Shown piece by piece: positions 1 to 11,430 of a stretch of DNA of 64,000 nucleotides. This DNA comes from Arcuatula senhousia (Eukaryota; Mollusca; Bivalvia; Mytilida; Mytilidae), in the NCBI GenBank assembly GCA_963971305.1, contig OZ020313.1, positions 55,376,203 through 55,440,202 on the forward strand. The letters are read 5' to 3'. A model generated the notes under the pieces. The model saw only the letters and a program-made list of their open reading frames with translations, was not told where the DNA came from and did not search any database. Every line of letters begins with the position of its first letter. Positions within the stretch are counted from its first letter, which is position 1. The translations under genes were made by a program, and so were the position numbers.

Positions 1-2260
1 AATAGTTGAAATTGAATTGCTGTTTGGTTTGGATTATACGTGTACTTGATGTTTCATGTTCTATATGAACGAATGGTATCATTGACCTCAAGACATTGTG
101 CTCTATATTTGCTGTTGATAAAATTATCATGCATCTTGCTTTCTTAGTGCTTTTTGAGAAAATGATTTGATTATACGTTGAAAAATAAACATGAAATAAT
201 TCGCTAGTATATCTATAGAATTAAATCAGAAATTTTGCACTCTCACAATGACAAATAAATGATTTACTTGATCTTCAAACCCGCACTTTAAGTTTAACTC
301 AAATTACATTTCGAAACATGCTTTAAAGTTTTGTTAAGGACATAAACACGTAATCTAATACTGGAATCATTTAACCGTTGTGTATTGCTTATTGAACAAA
401 GTTGCTTTAAACTTTAGAACTATTGCCATGATTACGTCAAATATCTATACATTGAGAGATAAAAATACAAAGAACTTAAATTTGATCGTAAGTTAACGAA
501 CAACTAGGTTCATTTGGGTTTTTATCGTTAAGGAATATATAGTTCCCGAAATTCTATGAGTCAAGCCTTATCAAATACGTATGGCATAGATTTAATAGAC
601 CATTTTTAAAATAACTTTATTTAGGTACAGAAATTTACAATGAAATAAAATGGAGAATAAGATATCAAAAGAAATGTTCGGTTTGCCAATTTTTTGAATC
701 ACAAGAAAAAAAAATGAAGCTAAAGCCAGAACCTACAGTTGACAATCAACAATGATCATGACTTATGATAATAACATAACTTATGGATGTCGACACACAC
801 ATTCTATTTACATTAGCATTACAATTTTTTAGCCAGTGGATCTCCGTTGAGGACAAAATGCGCAATAGAGGTGTTTCGCCTTTATTTTTTTCCCCTATCA
901 GAGCCATTGGCAGCGCAACAAATGTGTTGTATAAACATGAACTGTTTATGCTTATTCTTTAGAAGCTCGATTCTATACGAAATCGTGTTGATGATAACAT
1001 TTTTACTGGGCTTTTATGTATTTTGTTTAGTTTACCTTTGAGATGCGAATATTCCTATGGTTTCAGGGCCTCGTTTAGTTTAGAAGATTTTATGGTGTGT
1101 CAGTAACAATATGGAACATGATAGATTTTTAAATAGAATATAAAAAAATCATGTTGTTTAATGTAATTTGCATTACAAAATATACAAACAGCAAACGAAA
1201 AAATCAAATTCAATGATATTTACTTGAAAAATGAATCTTTGCCTAGTTTAGTCTGATAAAGTGCATTTTAAAATCCAATTGCAATAATTTAGTAGTATAA
1301 AGTTGTTTTGATGTTTGTGAGATATTTTTTTTCATGGATTGATCAATTTAATTCTATAGTACACAAAATGCATCAAGATTTTTTCTTTTGTAATATTATC
1401 TACTTATTACTTGTCTCTATAATTCTAGACAAAGGCAACGACTATAGCCCATGGGTGTATATTTTTTTCATATTAATATTGAACTCGTATTACATGTACT
1501 ATGAAGATTTGATATGAAGAATAATTATTATTTGGCATCAGTTTTGTCTTATTGCATTCAGTCTCAATTATACGTTAACCTAGGGTTAAACATGGAACAA
1601 ATTGTGAAACAAGATCTTTTTGATGATGTAGGCACGAGATATTTATTAATACATTGTCTCTGCTCATTTTATATCTCACAAGACAGCAGCTCTGTATACC
1701 AGCAATAATAAGTTACACTAATAATTATTATTAATGCAATAATTATCCACAGCTAAACATTGCTTCACCAGTTTGTTTTTTCCATACAAAGTCATAATGT
1801 ATTTCTCTATATGATTGTGTACGCCGATTTGGCTATTTGGAGAGACGGCTAAATTGCTACAGCATTCGCGTTGTTGATTTTAGGTCGGTTGATTTTGTGT
1901 TTTGTGATTCCTCATGCTGTTCTTGTTTTGTCGTTGCCCTATTGGTGCCTATTTGCTTCTTGGAACGTATTGTCACATTTGTGATCGTCGAGTTTATCTT
2001 AAATTCTATAATAAATAGCTTAAAAGCTTCCCCCTCAAATATTCCTATACACATGAGCACACCTTTCATGTCGCTTTGTTCGAATTTATGTAGCAGGTCA
2101 ATTGCTACCAAAACAGTGAAAGTCCCTATTCAAGCAAGTGGAATTCTTAAGAAACAGCTGAAGCTTACCAGATAATTTACCCAAGTTAAACATTGAAGAG
2201 TAGTTATCGTCAGATTCCTATGCATGTCAGAAAACTTTGCAGATAATACCACTTGGTATG
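1..2260. other. AT-rich stretch without recognisable gene
   Basis: I see no convincing coding exon, RNA gene or strong repeat here. Open frames of 60 to 112 codons occur on both strands (for example 1837-2175 plus and its shadow 1857-2111 minus). They show no domain, no signal peptide with plausible context and no splice-site support, so I treat them as chance. Confidence 0.5.
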
Positions 2261-2529
2261 TAAGGACGGACCATTTAAGTTAAAGTGGGGTGGTTTTTTT
2301 GGGGTTTTTTTTGTCAGAAAAAAAAATTATTTTTTGAAGGCATCACGACAAAATGTTTTTTTTTTTTTCATTATTAGCATTATTTAATATAGCATAAATC
2401 CTTCTTCAGAATATTTTTTTCTTACCATCTGCTACCAAAATACTTTTTTCATCAAAAATCATTTTCAAAATGTTTTTTAGGAAAAAAACAAGCCCCCTCC
2501 CCTGCAAGTTAAATGGTCGGTTCCTTAAA
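2261..2529. mobile_element. MITE-like element with about 20-bp terminal inverted repeats
   Basis: The left end reads AAGGACGGACCATTTAAGTT and the right end, reverse complemented, reads AAGGAACCGACCATTTAACT, so the ends are near-perfect inverted repeats around a 230-bp T-rich interior. No coding capacity. A related sequence ending in 'aaatggtcggtcccta' lies at 39500-39790. The size and structure suit a non-autonomous DNA transposon; the superfamily cannot be told. Confidence 0.55.
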
Positions 2530-2818
2530 GAAATAAAATATGTTGCACTGTGGCTTGTGTATAAATAAAAAAGATAAAGAAATGGATAGGTGAAGCCACA
2601 TTTAAAAGGTAAAAACCAAATAAGAAATATAAATAAATAAAACCTTTAAAACAACTAAAACAAGAATGCCCAAATTTTCAAACATAAAGTCCTTCGTCAG
2701 GGGCTAAAAGATAAAAGAAGTTGACACATCGACTGACGAGGACAGAATGACATAAAAATCACTCGAAGAACATCACATGTATCTTAATCCTGAACATGAT
2801 GACTAATTTATAAATATT
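2530..2818. other. Non-coding gap
   Basis: AT-rich sequence between the MITE-like element and the GIY-YIG remnant. Nothing recognisable. Confidence 0.4.
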
Positions 2819-3352
2819 AAGAAAAGGTCTGTCTTTTTACATTCATACCAAAGGGTTGAAAAGTGCCTAAAAAGTTGATTATTCTTTGCTCAAGAAACTG
2901 TCTTTGTTTTTCGCCGGTGCATGATTCAAGGAGAACGGTTACCTGCATATCCTGGACGCTATGGTTTGGCAATGAAAAGTGCTGGCCGACTGGGCAATTG
3001 TCGCATTTGAGAACACTTCTCCTGTGTTCAGCAAATCTGTCACCCAGTCTACGATAGGTTTCTCCTACGTAAATTTTAAGGCACTAATACAGCGGATGGC
3101 GTAAATGACATTTTCGGAGATGCAGCTAAAACCGTTCTTCAACTTGAAAGTGTTGGAGGAGCCAACTATCTCCTCAGTCTTCCAGGTAAAGGCACATGTG
3201 ACACAGATGGATCGACCACAACCCCTGGTGCCTGAAAAGTCAGAGCGAGGGCGTCTCTTGGATTTGTCAAATGAATTGGAGACAAGATGTTGCCTCAAAC
3301 TCTTACCCTTGCGAAAAGCAGTCAGGGGCGGCGAGTCGAACACTGTCGACAT
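2819..3352 (-). pseudogene. GIY-YIG endonuclease end of a retroelement (Penelope-like), frameshifted
   Basis: Reading the minus strand, a basic segment with Cys pairs (GTRGCGRSICVTC) leads into NVIYAIRC, then after a one-base frameshift near 3065-3075 into YVGETYRRLGDRFAEHRRSV and later LEQRIINFLGTF. This is the GIY-YIG pattern: the 'IY' strand, the 'YVG' strand, an Arg in the first helix and a Glu downstream. GIY-YIG domains close Penelope-like retroelement polyproteins. The frameshift and the lack of an adjacent reverse transcriptase mark it as a dead 5'-truncated copy. It may belong to the same broad family as the reverse transcriptase remnant at 41.9-43.9 kb, which I cannot prove. Confidence 0.65.
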
Positions 3353-3493
3353 GTGTTCGTCTCCAAACGGTTCCTTAAAGCCTTGTTGGGAGAAATTGTC
3401 AATTCATGTATTCAATTCATATATTTAATTAAAATGAGACTCTTTGAAAATCTGAATCATTTGTCTTGATGTATATTTTTACTTTGCTTTCAG

Positions 3494-3850
3494 ACAATTA
3501 TCTGCAACCATGGTCTCAAGAGTATTAACCAGCCTGTGCGTAGCACTCTTAGGGTGTGTTTTGACTGTAATTGGAATGCAGACCATTGACTCCAGCCGTA
3601 TGCTCCCATGTGAACCCTGCGAACATGACGAACTCCCTCTGTGGCATTTTAAGAAAATGTCTCCTATTTGTGGGCCATGCGGAGTGCTGTACGGAGCGGA
3701 ATACGAATATTGTTGTATGTGTGACGAAGCCTTCAGAAAAGTCTGCTTGGCAGCGCTCAGGAAGTGACGTGGAGGGATGCAGAGAAAAACGTTATAATAT
3801 CATGTACAATTAACATACGTCAAAGTCGTTCGAAACAGTTTGTTAATAAA
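3494..3850 (+). CDS. Small secreted eight-cysteine peptide precursor (85 aa), terminal exon
   Basis: The coding part runs from ATG 3510 to TGA 3767. A splice acceptor (pyrimidine run then CAG) ends at 3493, 16 bases before the ATG, and an AATAAA polyA signal lies at 3845-3850, so this looks like a real last exon; the 5' UTR exon was not found. Residues 1 to about 23 form a signal peptide (MVSRVLTSLCVALLGCVLTV). The mature part of about 60 aa has eight Cys arranged as CxxC, CxxC, CCxC and a final C, with the segment LPLWHFKKMSPICGPCG between the first two pairs. I do not recognise the family. The pattern suits a disulfide-rich secreted peptide such as a hormone, neuropeptide or defence peptide. 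The CCxC...C end recalls an insulin-like A chain, but the spacing does not fit. Function unknown. Confidence 0.6.
3845..3850 (+). terminator. PolyA signal of the Cys-rich peptide gene
   Basis: AATAAA, 78 bases after the stop codon of the 85-aa precursor. Confidence 0.55.
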
Positions 3851-3869
3851 TACATATAATACCAAAGCA

Positions 3870-4690
3870 AATGAATTTTGTTCAGTTAGAAAAATATATG
3901 CTAATTCAAACGTATATATATATTTCTACATGCTGTATGATAAATTCTAATCAGAGATATATAGATATATGGAATGAAAATTGGGGGATTTGGCTTTTTG
4001 TTTTAGTTAAAGTCTGTCTAAAAAATCTGTCAAAGAAAAAAATGGCCGGATAACGTACGACAGGAAGTAGGTGAGTGACAGACCTTAAATCGAATCCCAC
4101 GTTATGGGACCCCACCCTGATGCTGTATACTAAATATCAAGTTGCTGTGATTAGTAGTTGCTGAAAAAAATGTTACGAAAATTTCTTGCCGCCCGCCCGC
4201 CGGACATTCACCAATTCATAACCCGGATTTTTCACTCCATCAAACATTCAAAAGGCAAAATAATTGTTATTTACCTCCAAGACAAAACCAAACAAACATA
4301 CGTAATACAAAGTTCAAAGTTGTTTGTTTTGCACTTTATCGTGATTTTGTAAACTGAAAACAACATTTTAATAGTCAGATCTGATCTCGTCATATGCATT
4401 TTAATATTGTGTTTCTATAACGTTTTAAAATATTAAGTAACTTTACATTTGTTGTAATATGAACGAAGTGGAACGTTCATATACAGTGATAGTATCTATA
4501 AAGGGGGTTAAAACACCATAAACAATTATTCTCCTTTTGTAATAAGTCCATTCTCAAGTTTCTTCTATCAAGCGTCTTACGATCTGCCTTTGAAAATCAA
4601 ATTTGAAATTAAAAGCTATAATCATTGTAAATCGTAATGCATTTCTTCCTCTTATTACAAGTATAAAAAATGTAAAATAAATCATAGGTA
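3870..4690. other. Non-coding, AT-rich
   Basis: No feature recognised. Short open frames here have no supporting motif or splice context. Confidence 0.4.
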
Positions 4691-5200
4691 AACAAGAGCA
4701 TCCCAGGAGCCTGAATCGCTCACCTGGTCATTAATCCCCAGGAGCCTGAATCGCTCACCTGGTCCTTAATCTATACGGGTCACTTCTATGAGATATGAGC
4801 TATTACCCTTCTTCTGACATCTTCGACTCAACAGACACTTTTGTAGAAGTCAATGAGCTGAAGGTTAACACAAACATCTATTTGCAAAAGTTTTCATTTT
4901 ATGGGACAAAAACATGAAAAAAGGCTTTTAAGGGTCATAATCCGTAAGAAGGGCCATCTGACAAAAGATCCGACAGATTTTACCGTTCTGCTATTATAGT
5001 TTCTTAGTTATAGAACAGTTTAAGTGAAAACTATGTTCTATTTGTAGTAGCAGTGACCATGTTTTTTAATCAAAATGGGGATTGCTTGTTGCCAACATAT
5101 CATATACATCATTCCTGCAAAGTTTCAGTTAAATAAGTTCAGTGGTTTCAGAAGAGAAGACTTTTGAACTTGTCTACAGACAACGGACATGGGCGGACGC
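4690..5200. repeat. Decayed interspersed repeat with 'gagcctgaatcgctcacctg' end
   Basis: The motif 'cccaggagcctgaatcgctcacctg' begins at about 4705 and its core is repeated at 4738-4762 as a short tandem duplication, followed by weak remnants including 'atgagctattaccctt'. The same motif closes the element at 62957-63668 and occurs inside the giant palindrome (11218-11248 and 18632-18664). It is a widespread non-coding family, here degraded. Confidence 0.55.
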
Positions 5201-5839
5201 ATAATGATGACATAACCTCACATGGCTTCGGCCAGATGAGCTTAAAACTTGAAGTTGCTGGTTGTCGTTCGGTAGTTTTTGTTTGTATTATACGATGTCT
5301 GTTTCTTTGTTGTTTGTGTTGACTGATTTTGTCTTTTCCAGTTTCTAAAGTACCGCTGATACCTCTCTGCATCTTTATTTGACCTAGTTCAGTGAACTTA
5401 TCAATTAGGTAGAAGGTTAACAAGGTGAGATAATAACAAACAACATAAATGTCCATCTTGATAGTGTCTTTACAATAAAACCTGGAAATTTGATTTATAT
5501 CAAACTAAGACTACATGTGATCACAGGTGTGCAGTCAAAGGGAATGATACACGAGGAATATCACAAAGGAAATAGGTGACAAATACGGACACTTAAGATT
5601 TAACCACAAACCATACAAAGATTAAAACATGGCTTTAAAGAAAACCAGATATTTCTTACTAAACCATCGGAAAGTTCGCTGGTTCTAAAATTAGATGAAG
5701 TTATTACAAAGAGAATAATTTAAATCGTTCGGTTTTAATAGTTTATACATGATTTGTTTATAATATTTGACAATTAATGTTAAAAGCAAAACTATTACTA
5801 ACGCCTATTTGTTTTATTGGTTAATTAAAGTAAATAAAG

Positions 5840-5975
5840 GTAATAACAAAATTACCGAACTACGAGAATCAATCTAAAATGTCCATAAGACGAGACAAAA
5901 CAAGGAATACATACCCCAAAAAATGAAGATCGCAATGGTCCTGACTTGGTACAGGCATTTCAAAAGAAACGATAT
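5840..5975. repeat. Interspersed repeat copy, 'ccgaact...cctgacttggtacaggca' family
   Basis: Contains 'accgaac', 'gagacaaaacaaggaa' and 'cgcaatggtcctgacttggtacaggcat' in the same order as copies near 9495-9640, 32380-32620 and 39860-40040. Non-coding. All four copies lie in the same orientation on the plus strand. Confidence 0.55.
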
Positions 5976-6029
5976 TTAAGTAATTAAATATAAGTTTTTT
6001 TTCTATGCCACCATTCCAGACCCTTCAGT

Positions 6030-6115
6030 TAAATTCATTGAATACTGGAAAAGGGAGTTAGACAGGGATGTCCATATTCTCTTTACTTATTTTTAACGTA
6101 TAAAATAAATAGCTG
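6030..6115 (+). pseudogene. Tiny reverse transcriptase remnant (motif B region)
   Basis: The plus strand encodes GVRQGCPYSLYLFLT, matching the GVRQGCPLSPYLF segment of non-LTR reverse transcriptases. Stops follow immediately and no other motif is intact. A decayed LINE fragment of under 100 bases. Confidence 0.5.
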
Positions 6116-7500
6116 ATAATCTTAGGAAAATATAGTCTTCAAAGATAGTTTAATTTGATATCCTTCCATCGACCTCCGGTCTAATTTGAAGCTAGATCGC
6201 GGGCTATTTTTCTGTGCAAATATTGATAATGTAGTACTTTTTATGAAGGTTTATAAGATTTTATTCCACACTGCATCATAACGCACCTTTGTGCATTGAT
6301 TTTTTTTCTTTACTCCACAATCATTACCTAATGCATCATTTAAAAAATATCAATTTTTGGCCTATTATAGCATATACTAGTATTTAAATCATCTATTAAA
6401 AATCCATATTCTGCCTAATGTAAGGGTGGTCATATATCATGTTCTCCGTTACAATGGTCATAACCCTTCATAATTTGTATAATTACCATTTTGTTGGTTA
6501 ATACATGGCAATAAATAAACAATTTATGCATTTATATGGAAATGCCACGTGTATAGTAACATAAATTATACCAGAAAAAAGGATGTTATAACAATCAAAA
6601 TGACAATGTTGCAATTAAAAAAAATATTAGGCTCGTATTGCAAATTTGATAGCTTTTTATAAGGAATAAAATTTTGAATAAAAAAATGGGAATTGCATAT
6701 CATCTTTGAAGTACTACGGGTACATGTATCTAAATTCTGTTTCGCTCCAATTACATTTGTATCACGCTAATATGATTTCAATAACTTTTAAATACGCTCG
6801 ACGAAAAAAATTCTTTAATATGAAGATCTAGGGAACAATACAAAACTAAATGCAATGAACGGAAAGAAGACGAAGAAATCAATGTGAGTAACTCACGATC
6901 ACATTCAACCTTGCGAAGAAACAATATTTGTCACATGATTATAGTGAGACTACATAATCAGCTTCCCTACTTATTTAACAACAAATACAAGTAACACTGC
7001 AGCTATGATTGTTAAAGGCATTTAAAGTTCCAATCTTTTTTGAGGTGAGAGCAGCGGAACAGCACAAACCTGTGAGGCAAAAAGACTTGTGGCAAGAAAG
7101 GCATAAACAAATATAGAAAACCACAGAAACCAATAGTTTGTCCTTGGTGATTCTTTGAGTTATATTGGATAACGAAGGGTATAATATTTAATAAATAGTG
7201 GTCATATGTAGATAAATTATAAACACGTTTAATTTAATTGCACTTTTATCTATTTGTAAAGACGTGATTCCTAAATCTAAATAAAACATTATAGCGATGA
7301 GAATATAATTTTATTATCCATTGGTCATCTTTTCCGACACAGTCCCCCGAATACTGACAGTTAGAAGTGACACCTGTAGATTTAATGACGACAGGCATAG
7401 AAATAATTTTCTGATTGAGAGACATTGTACGGTCAGCAAATCTGCACAAATGGGTATGGTGTGATTTGATTGGGTGTTAGAACATGCATTAGAGCTAAGG

Positions 7501-7508
7501 TATAAAAG
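7501..7508 (+). promoter_or_regulatory. TATA box of the Gly-rich protein gene
   Basis: TATAAAAG, about 30 bases upstream of the expected transcription start near 7530 and 50 bases before a GTAAG splice donor at 7556. A strong TATA box suits a highly and tissue-specifically expressed secreted structural protein. Confidence 0.7.
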
Positions 7509-7530
7509 AGGGATTCGGTCCTGGACTCGT

Positions 7531-7555
7531 TACTTTAAGTCATATCTGCCTCTCA
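7531..7555 (+). other. 5' UTR exon 1 of the Gly-rich protein gene
   Basis: Short non-coding leader exon inferred from the TATA position and the donor 'tctca|gtaagtatt' at 7555/7556. The intron runs to the acceptor 'ttttccgtag' ending at 7931, two bases before the ATG. The exact start is inferred. Confidence 0.55.
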
Positions 7556-7933
7556 GTAAGTATTGCAAGAAGGTTGAAATATATATATTTGTCTTTTTCT
7601 TTAAAGTTGAATGAGGATGTGTTTAGATTAACAAAGTCTTTTAGTTATTTTTATATCTATGAGCTTGTAACGTTTAAATTATTTACTTGCTTTTCAATAA
7701 ATAAAATCTTCAATGTTTTAAATATTGATAAAATTGTCGTCTTCGGTATACATGCAAATTTCAGTTTCAATTTAATTACGATAATTGTTATTAAAAGATG
7801 TGAAGTATATGCAAAGGTTTGTGCTGTTCAACCTATTAAAAATAATCCTGAATGAGAATAACGAAGTTATAAGGGACAATGTCAAGTTAAAAGTATAGTT
7901 AAATTTTACTTTTGATTTTCTTTTTCCGTAGAA

Positions 7934-8485
7934 ATGTTAAAAGTAGTAAGCCTTTTGGTCCTTTTCTGTGCCGCTGCCTACGGCTATGGCAAAGGAGGAT
8001 GGGGTAACGGCGGTGGATTCGGCCGAGGAGGAGGAGGATTTGGCAAGGGCGGTTACGGTGGTGGTGGATACGGAGGTGGAGGATATGGCGGAGGAGGATA
8101 CGGAGGATATGGCCTAGGAGGTTATGGAGGCGGAAAGGGAGGATTCGGTGGCGGATATGGCGGATATGGTGGCGGTTATGGCGGATATGGCGGCGGCAAA
8201 GGTGGATTCGGCGGCGGATTCGGAGGTGGAAAGGGAGGATTTGGAGGCGGATATGGAGGTGGATACGGAGGTTATGGAGGTGGAAAGGGAGGATTCGGAG
8301 GTGGATACGGAGGTTACGGTGGTGGATATGGCGGTTACGGTGGCGGTTATGGCAGTTACGGCGGCGGTTATGGCGGTTACGGCGGCGGCAAAGGTGGATT
8401 CGGCGGTGGATTCGGAGGTGGAAAGGGAGGATTTGGCGGTGGATTTGGAGGATTCGGTGGTGGAAAAGGATATTCAAGTTATTAA
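7934..8485 (+). CDS. Glycine/tyrosine-rich secreted structural protein (shematrin-like), 183 aa
   Basis: A signal peptide (MLKVVSLLVLFCAAAYG) is followed directly by a low-complexity body made of GGYGGG, GGYGGYGGG and GGKGGFGGGFGGG blocks, roughly two thirds Gly with regular Tyr, Phe and Lys, ending in GGKGYSSY. This is the composition of shematrins and related Gly-rich shell-matrix or byssal proteins of bivalves, thought to form the organic framework in which calcium carbonate is laid down. It lacks the basic RKKKY-type tail of classical shematrins, so 'shematrin-like' is a class call, not an orthology. The ATG is the first after a splice acceptor at 7931 and lies in the open exon. Periodic Gly codons create long false open frames in the other frames and on the other strand. 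A donor-like 'aag|gtatgc' sits just after the stop at 8486/8487. Confidence 0.85.
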   Translation: MLKVVSLLVLFCAAAYGYGKGGWGNGGGFGRGGGGFGKGGYGGGGYGGGGYGGGGYGGYGLGGYGGGKGGFGGGYGGYGGGYGGYGGGKGGFGGGFGGGKGGFGGGYGGGYGGYGGGKGGFGGGYGGYGGGYGGYGGGYGSYGGGYGGYGGGKGGFGGGFGGGKGGFGGGFGGFGGGKGYSSY

Positions 8486-8764
8486 GGTATGCTATAAGGA
8501 AGCTAAAACAAAGTGCCAAGCCGAAAAATAACTATCTGTTTCTATAAATCAAATCGCAAAAGCTTATTAATATTTTTGTTTCTATTATTTCCTTTAATTG
8601 ACAACAAGTTCTACAATTACGTAAAATTGACAATTTTATGTTAGGTATGTATATCTCAATACTTTGTTTTTTCAATACAGATAATACCAAGTAAAAAAGA
8701 AATTGATCGGCAACTGTTAAGTTATAATTACAAACAAAATTAATGAACTGTATTTCTCTTTCAG

Positions 8765-8885
8765 TGCCAATTTTCCTGACGAACGATCGCAACATCCGAT
8801 AACTGTAAATCCGTGTTCTGTGGACTATGTTGTTGTTATATTTATCTCTTATTTGATACGCAATAAATGTATTTTGCTACATAAA
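8765..8885 (+). terminator. 3' UTR exon and polyA signal of the Gly-rich protein gene
   Basis: A pyrimidine-rich acceptor ends in CAG at 8764, and AATAAA lies at 8862-8867 in this probable last, non-coding exon. With the donor at 8487 this gives a three-exon gene whose whole coding region sits in exon 2. Read-through without this splice is also possible. Confidence 0.6.
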
Positions 8886-8959
8886 TTTTGTCATTAATCA
8901 TATTCTAGGATATTGACAATTATTTTATCGGATGATATTTCTACTGTAAAGAACGATTT

Positions 8960-9060
8960 CAGTTTAAACTGATTTAAAAAAGAAAGAGAAAGAGGAGTAC
9001 GACAGGTCTGTCCACTTTCATCTCTTTTGTTTATATCTTTTTTTTTTTTGAAGTATGTAA
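8960..9060 (+). pseudogene. Tiny reverse transcriptase remnant (motif B region)
   Basis: Encodes GVRQVCPLSSLLFIS, again the motif B segment of a non-LTR reverse transcriptase, followed by a T run. No longer domain survives. Similar in kind to the remnant at 6030-6115. Confidence 0.45.
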
Positions 9061-9479
9061 AAGTATCCCATTTTCAATCTTATGATAGATTGTAAGCGCA
9101 GCAGTACATTTTTTCCCATTAAATAACTGCTTGTCTTGGGATTCATCTTTAAATTGTTCATGATGTAAATGTCTAAATTGTTAATACTCGACGGTTCTTT
9201 CTATGCTAGACAAAGGTTGATTTTAGTCAAAGAGTGGTTGACATTTAGAAATAATTTGGTTTCATTTTTCTATGTTCTTCATATTTATATGGTGTTTAGC
9301 ATTTTCAATTTTTGGGGGAAGAATGAGGAAACTTATAAGAACTTGTCCCGTATTTTGTTGTAAAGCATAAAATAATTTTGACTGAATTAACCTCTTGTAG
9401 ATGTTGAATTCTCGCCTCTATGGATGTTGTGTCATGAACATTTCTTTTCTACTCTGTTACTTCTACCACACCTAATTAC

Positions 9480-9720
9480 CAATTAAAGGTATCAACAACA
9501 AAAACCGAACTGGGATGATCAAGAAGAAAAAAAAACCTAACACAATAGAAAGACATACCATAGAAATTGAAGATTGCAATGGTACTGACTAGGTACAGGC
9601 ATATCAAAAGAAATAGTCTGTTAAACCAGTTTTTATGTCGCCAAACCTTCCTCTTCCATTACAAAATAATGTATGAGCATGCTGATTGGTAGACTAATGT
9701 GTAAAAATACTTATAAAAAA
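9480..9720. repeat. Interspersed repeat copy, 'ccgaact...cctgac' family
   Basis: Shares 'caacaaaaaccgaactggga', 'aagacataccata' and 'gcaatggtactgactaggtacaggcatatcaaaag' with the copies near 5840, 32380 and 39860. Non-coding. Confidence 0.55.
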
Positions 9721-9739
9721 CTCACAATAAGCAACGTTC

Positions 9740-11430
9740 CATTTGTGGGGCGACTATCCCCGAAATACGACTATCCCCGAATTTCGGGGATAGTCGCAGA
9801 TAAATATAATCAGTGACTAACCCTTAAAACTCAACTTGCGCTTATCCCCGAAATTTTATCATTTTGACTAGAAATTTCAAGTGCCTTAATTAAGTCTCCA
9901 AAACGAAGTTTTAAGACTTTTATTATTTTTGTTGTGCTTTTTTCTTCTTCTTAATCTTCATCTTATCTCTTGCACCGCCAGCTTTGTCCTGGGCACTTTG
10001 TACTTAATACTTAACCGATATCAATCAAATTTTGCATAATGATAGTTTCTTATAAGGTGTTTCCTGTAAGCTTCTAACTTGACATCTTTCAAAAGAAGGG
10101 GGTCCCAAAAGCAGTGCCGCGCCGCATCCCTCCATACACCTCAAAATCTGATCTCTGTTTAATAGGTAAAAACATAATTCCTACCAATAACCATATATTG
10201 CAGTATAGTAATACTCCTGATAACAAGACAACATGGAGGGCTCTGATGGGATCATGCCCCACCCCTATCAAATAACAAAATTCTTAATATCTTGAAAACC
10301 ATTTAGATCCTCACCCTTTAATTAGCAATTTACTTTTATATTTTTGATCCAGATGACAACACGAAGCATTTGGTATCTTAGAGGCCAGGGATCTGATGGG
10401 TCACGCCCAACCCCACTCAAATGACCGAAAACTACACTTTATGAAAACATCTGGGATCTCCATCTTATAACGATATCTATTATTACTCTATTTGATAAGA
10501 CGAAGCATTTGGTACCTCAGGGGGTCTGAGAGGGATTCCATGGTGTCATGATTTGGGAATCTTAATTTTGGAGACTTAGTAACTGTTTCACTGTTATCAT
10601 GCCCTGTGTTACATGTACATGATTATTTTTTTCTTTTTTGAGGCCCCACCATGCTCTATAGTAATCAGTCTGTCCGTCCGTCCGTAGCAAAATCAGTTTT
10701 CCGCACTTTTTCCATACGCTTGCAGACATTGCACAATATTTTGTATGTGAGTCAAGTATGATGAGTTACAGTTCAAGTTAACGTTTTGTTCCGGTCCCCA
10801 AAGTATGGGCGTTATGGCCCTTTGAACTTGGAAATTTCACTGAAATTTCAGTTTTCCGCACTTTTTTCTTAACGCTTGCAGATAATGAACTTTTTTTGGT
10901 ATGTGAGTTTATCATGAAAAGTTAAAGATCAAGTTAATGTTTTGTACCGGTCCGCAGATTTTTATGAGAGTCATGGCTATTTGAAAATTAAAATATGTGG
11001 CCATTAGGGACTATGCAAAACAATACTCGCAGAATGCTTGATCCGTATCAAAAGTTTATAGTCCATCCACCATAGACCACATGTGTCAAAAAGAAATACT
11101 GTGTCCATATAGGTCCCCGAAGTACAGGGTTCAACTAAAGGCATCCTTAGAGATGGCTGCCATCTCCCTCATATCTAGTTTCTGTTTATTATCCATAAAA
11201 TAACACAAAGAACAAGAGGCTCCTAAGAGCCTGACTCGCTCACCTGACTTTTTACATTGAAAGGGATATAAATTTAATAAGGGGTCACCTGACAACATCG
11301 ATTAACTTAATGCATTAAATTATCCAGTCCAATTTACTCAACATTTTAGCAATTAAAAACTGTTTATTGTTTTATAGAGTTTGTCAGTTATATAAACTAT
11401 AAACAGTTATTTTGACATTTAAGGAACCGT
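9740..11430 (+). repeat. Left arm of the giant inverted repeat
   Basis: Begins 'catttgtggggcgactatcc' and pairs with 18441-20150 on the other strand. It contains a 46-bp terminal hairpin (9751-9796), a segment with repeated 'tccgtccgtccgtagc', two diverged 'cagttttccgcacttttt' blocks at about 10697 and 10851, and the 'gagcctgactcgctcacctga' motif near 11228. No coding region. Confidence 0.75.

Larger units (their letters stand above)
5200..7490. other. Upstream region of the Gly-rich protein gene; mostly unannotatable
   Basis: AT-rich sequence with no gene found. It contains a short reverse transcriptase remnant near 6040-6110 and one copy of an interspersed repeat near 5840-5975, both listed separately. 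The last few hundred bases before 7490 should hold the promoter of the downstream gene. Confidence 0.4.

Noticed and set aside
1837..2175. 112-codon plus frame and its minus shadow
   Set aside because: No domain, no splice support, AT-rich composition expected by chance.
7899..8519. 206-codon minus-strand frame rich in His, Arg and Ile
   Set aside because: It is the antisense shadow of the Gly-rich coding repeat; composition follows from GGN codons and it lacks any domain.
8124..8531. 135-codon plus-strand frame overlapping the Gly-rich gene
   Set aside because: Another frame of the same repeat; no signal peptide or independent start context.
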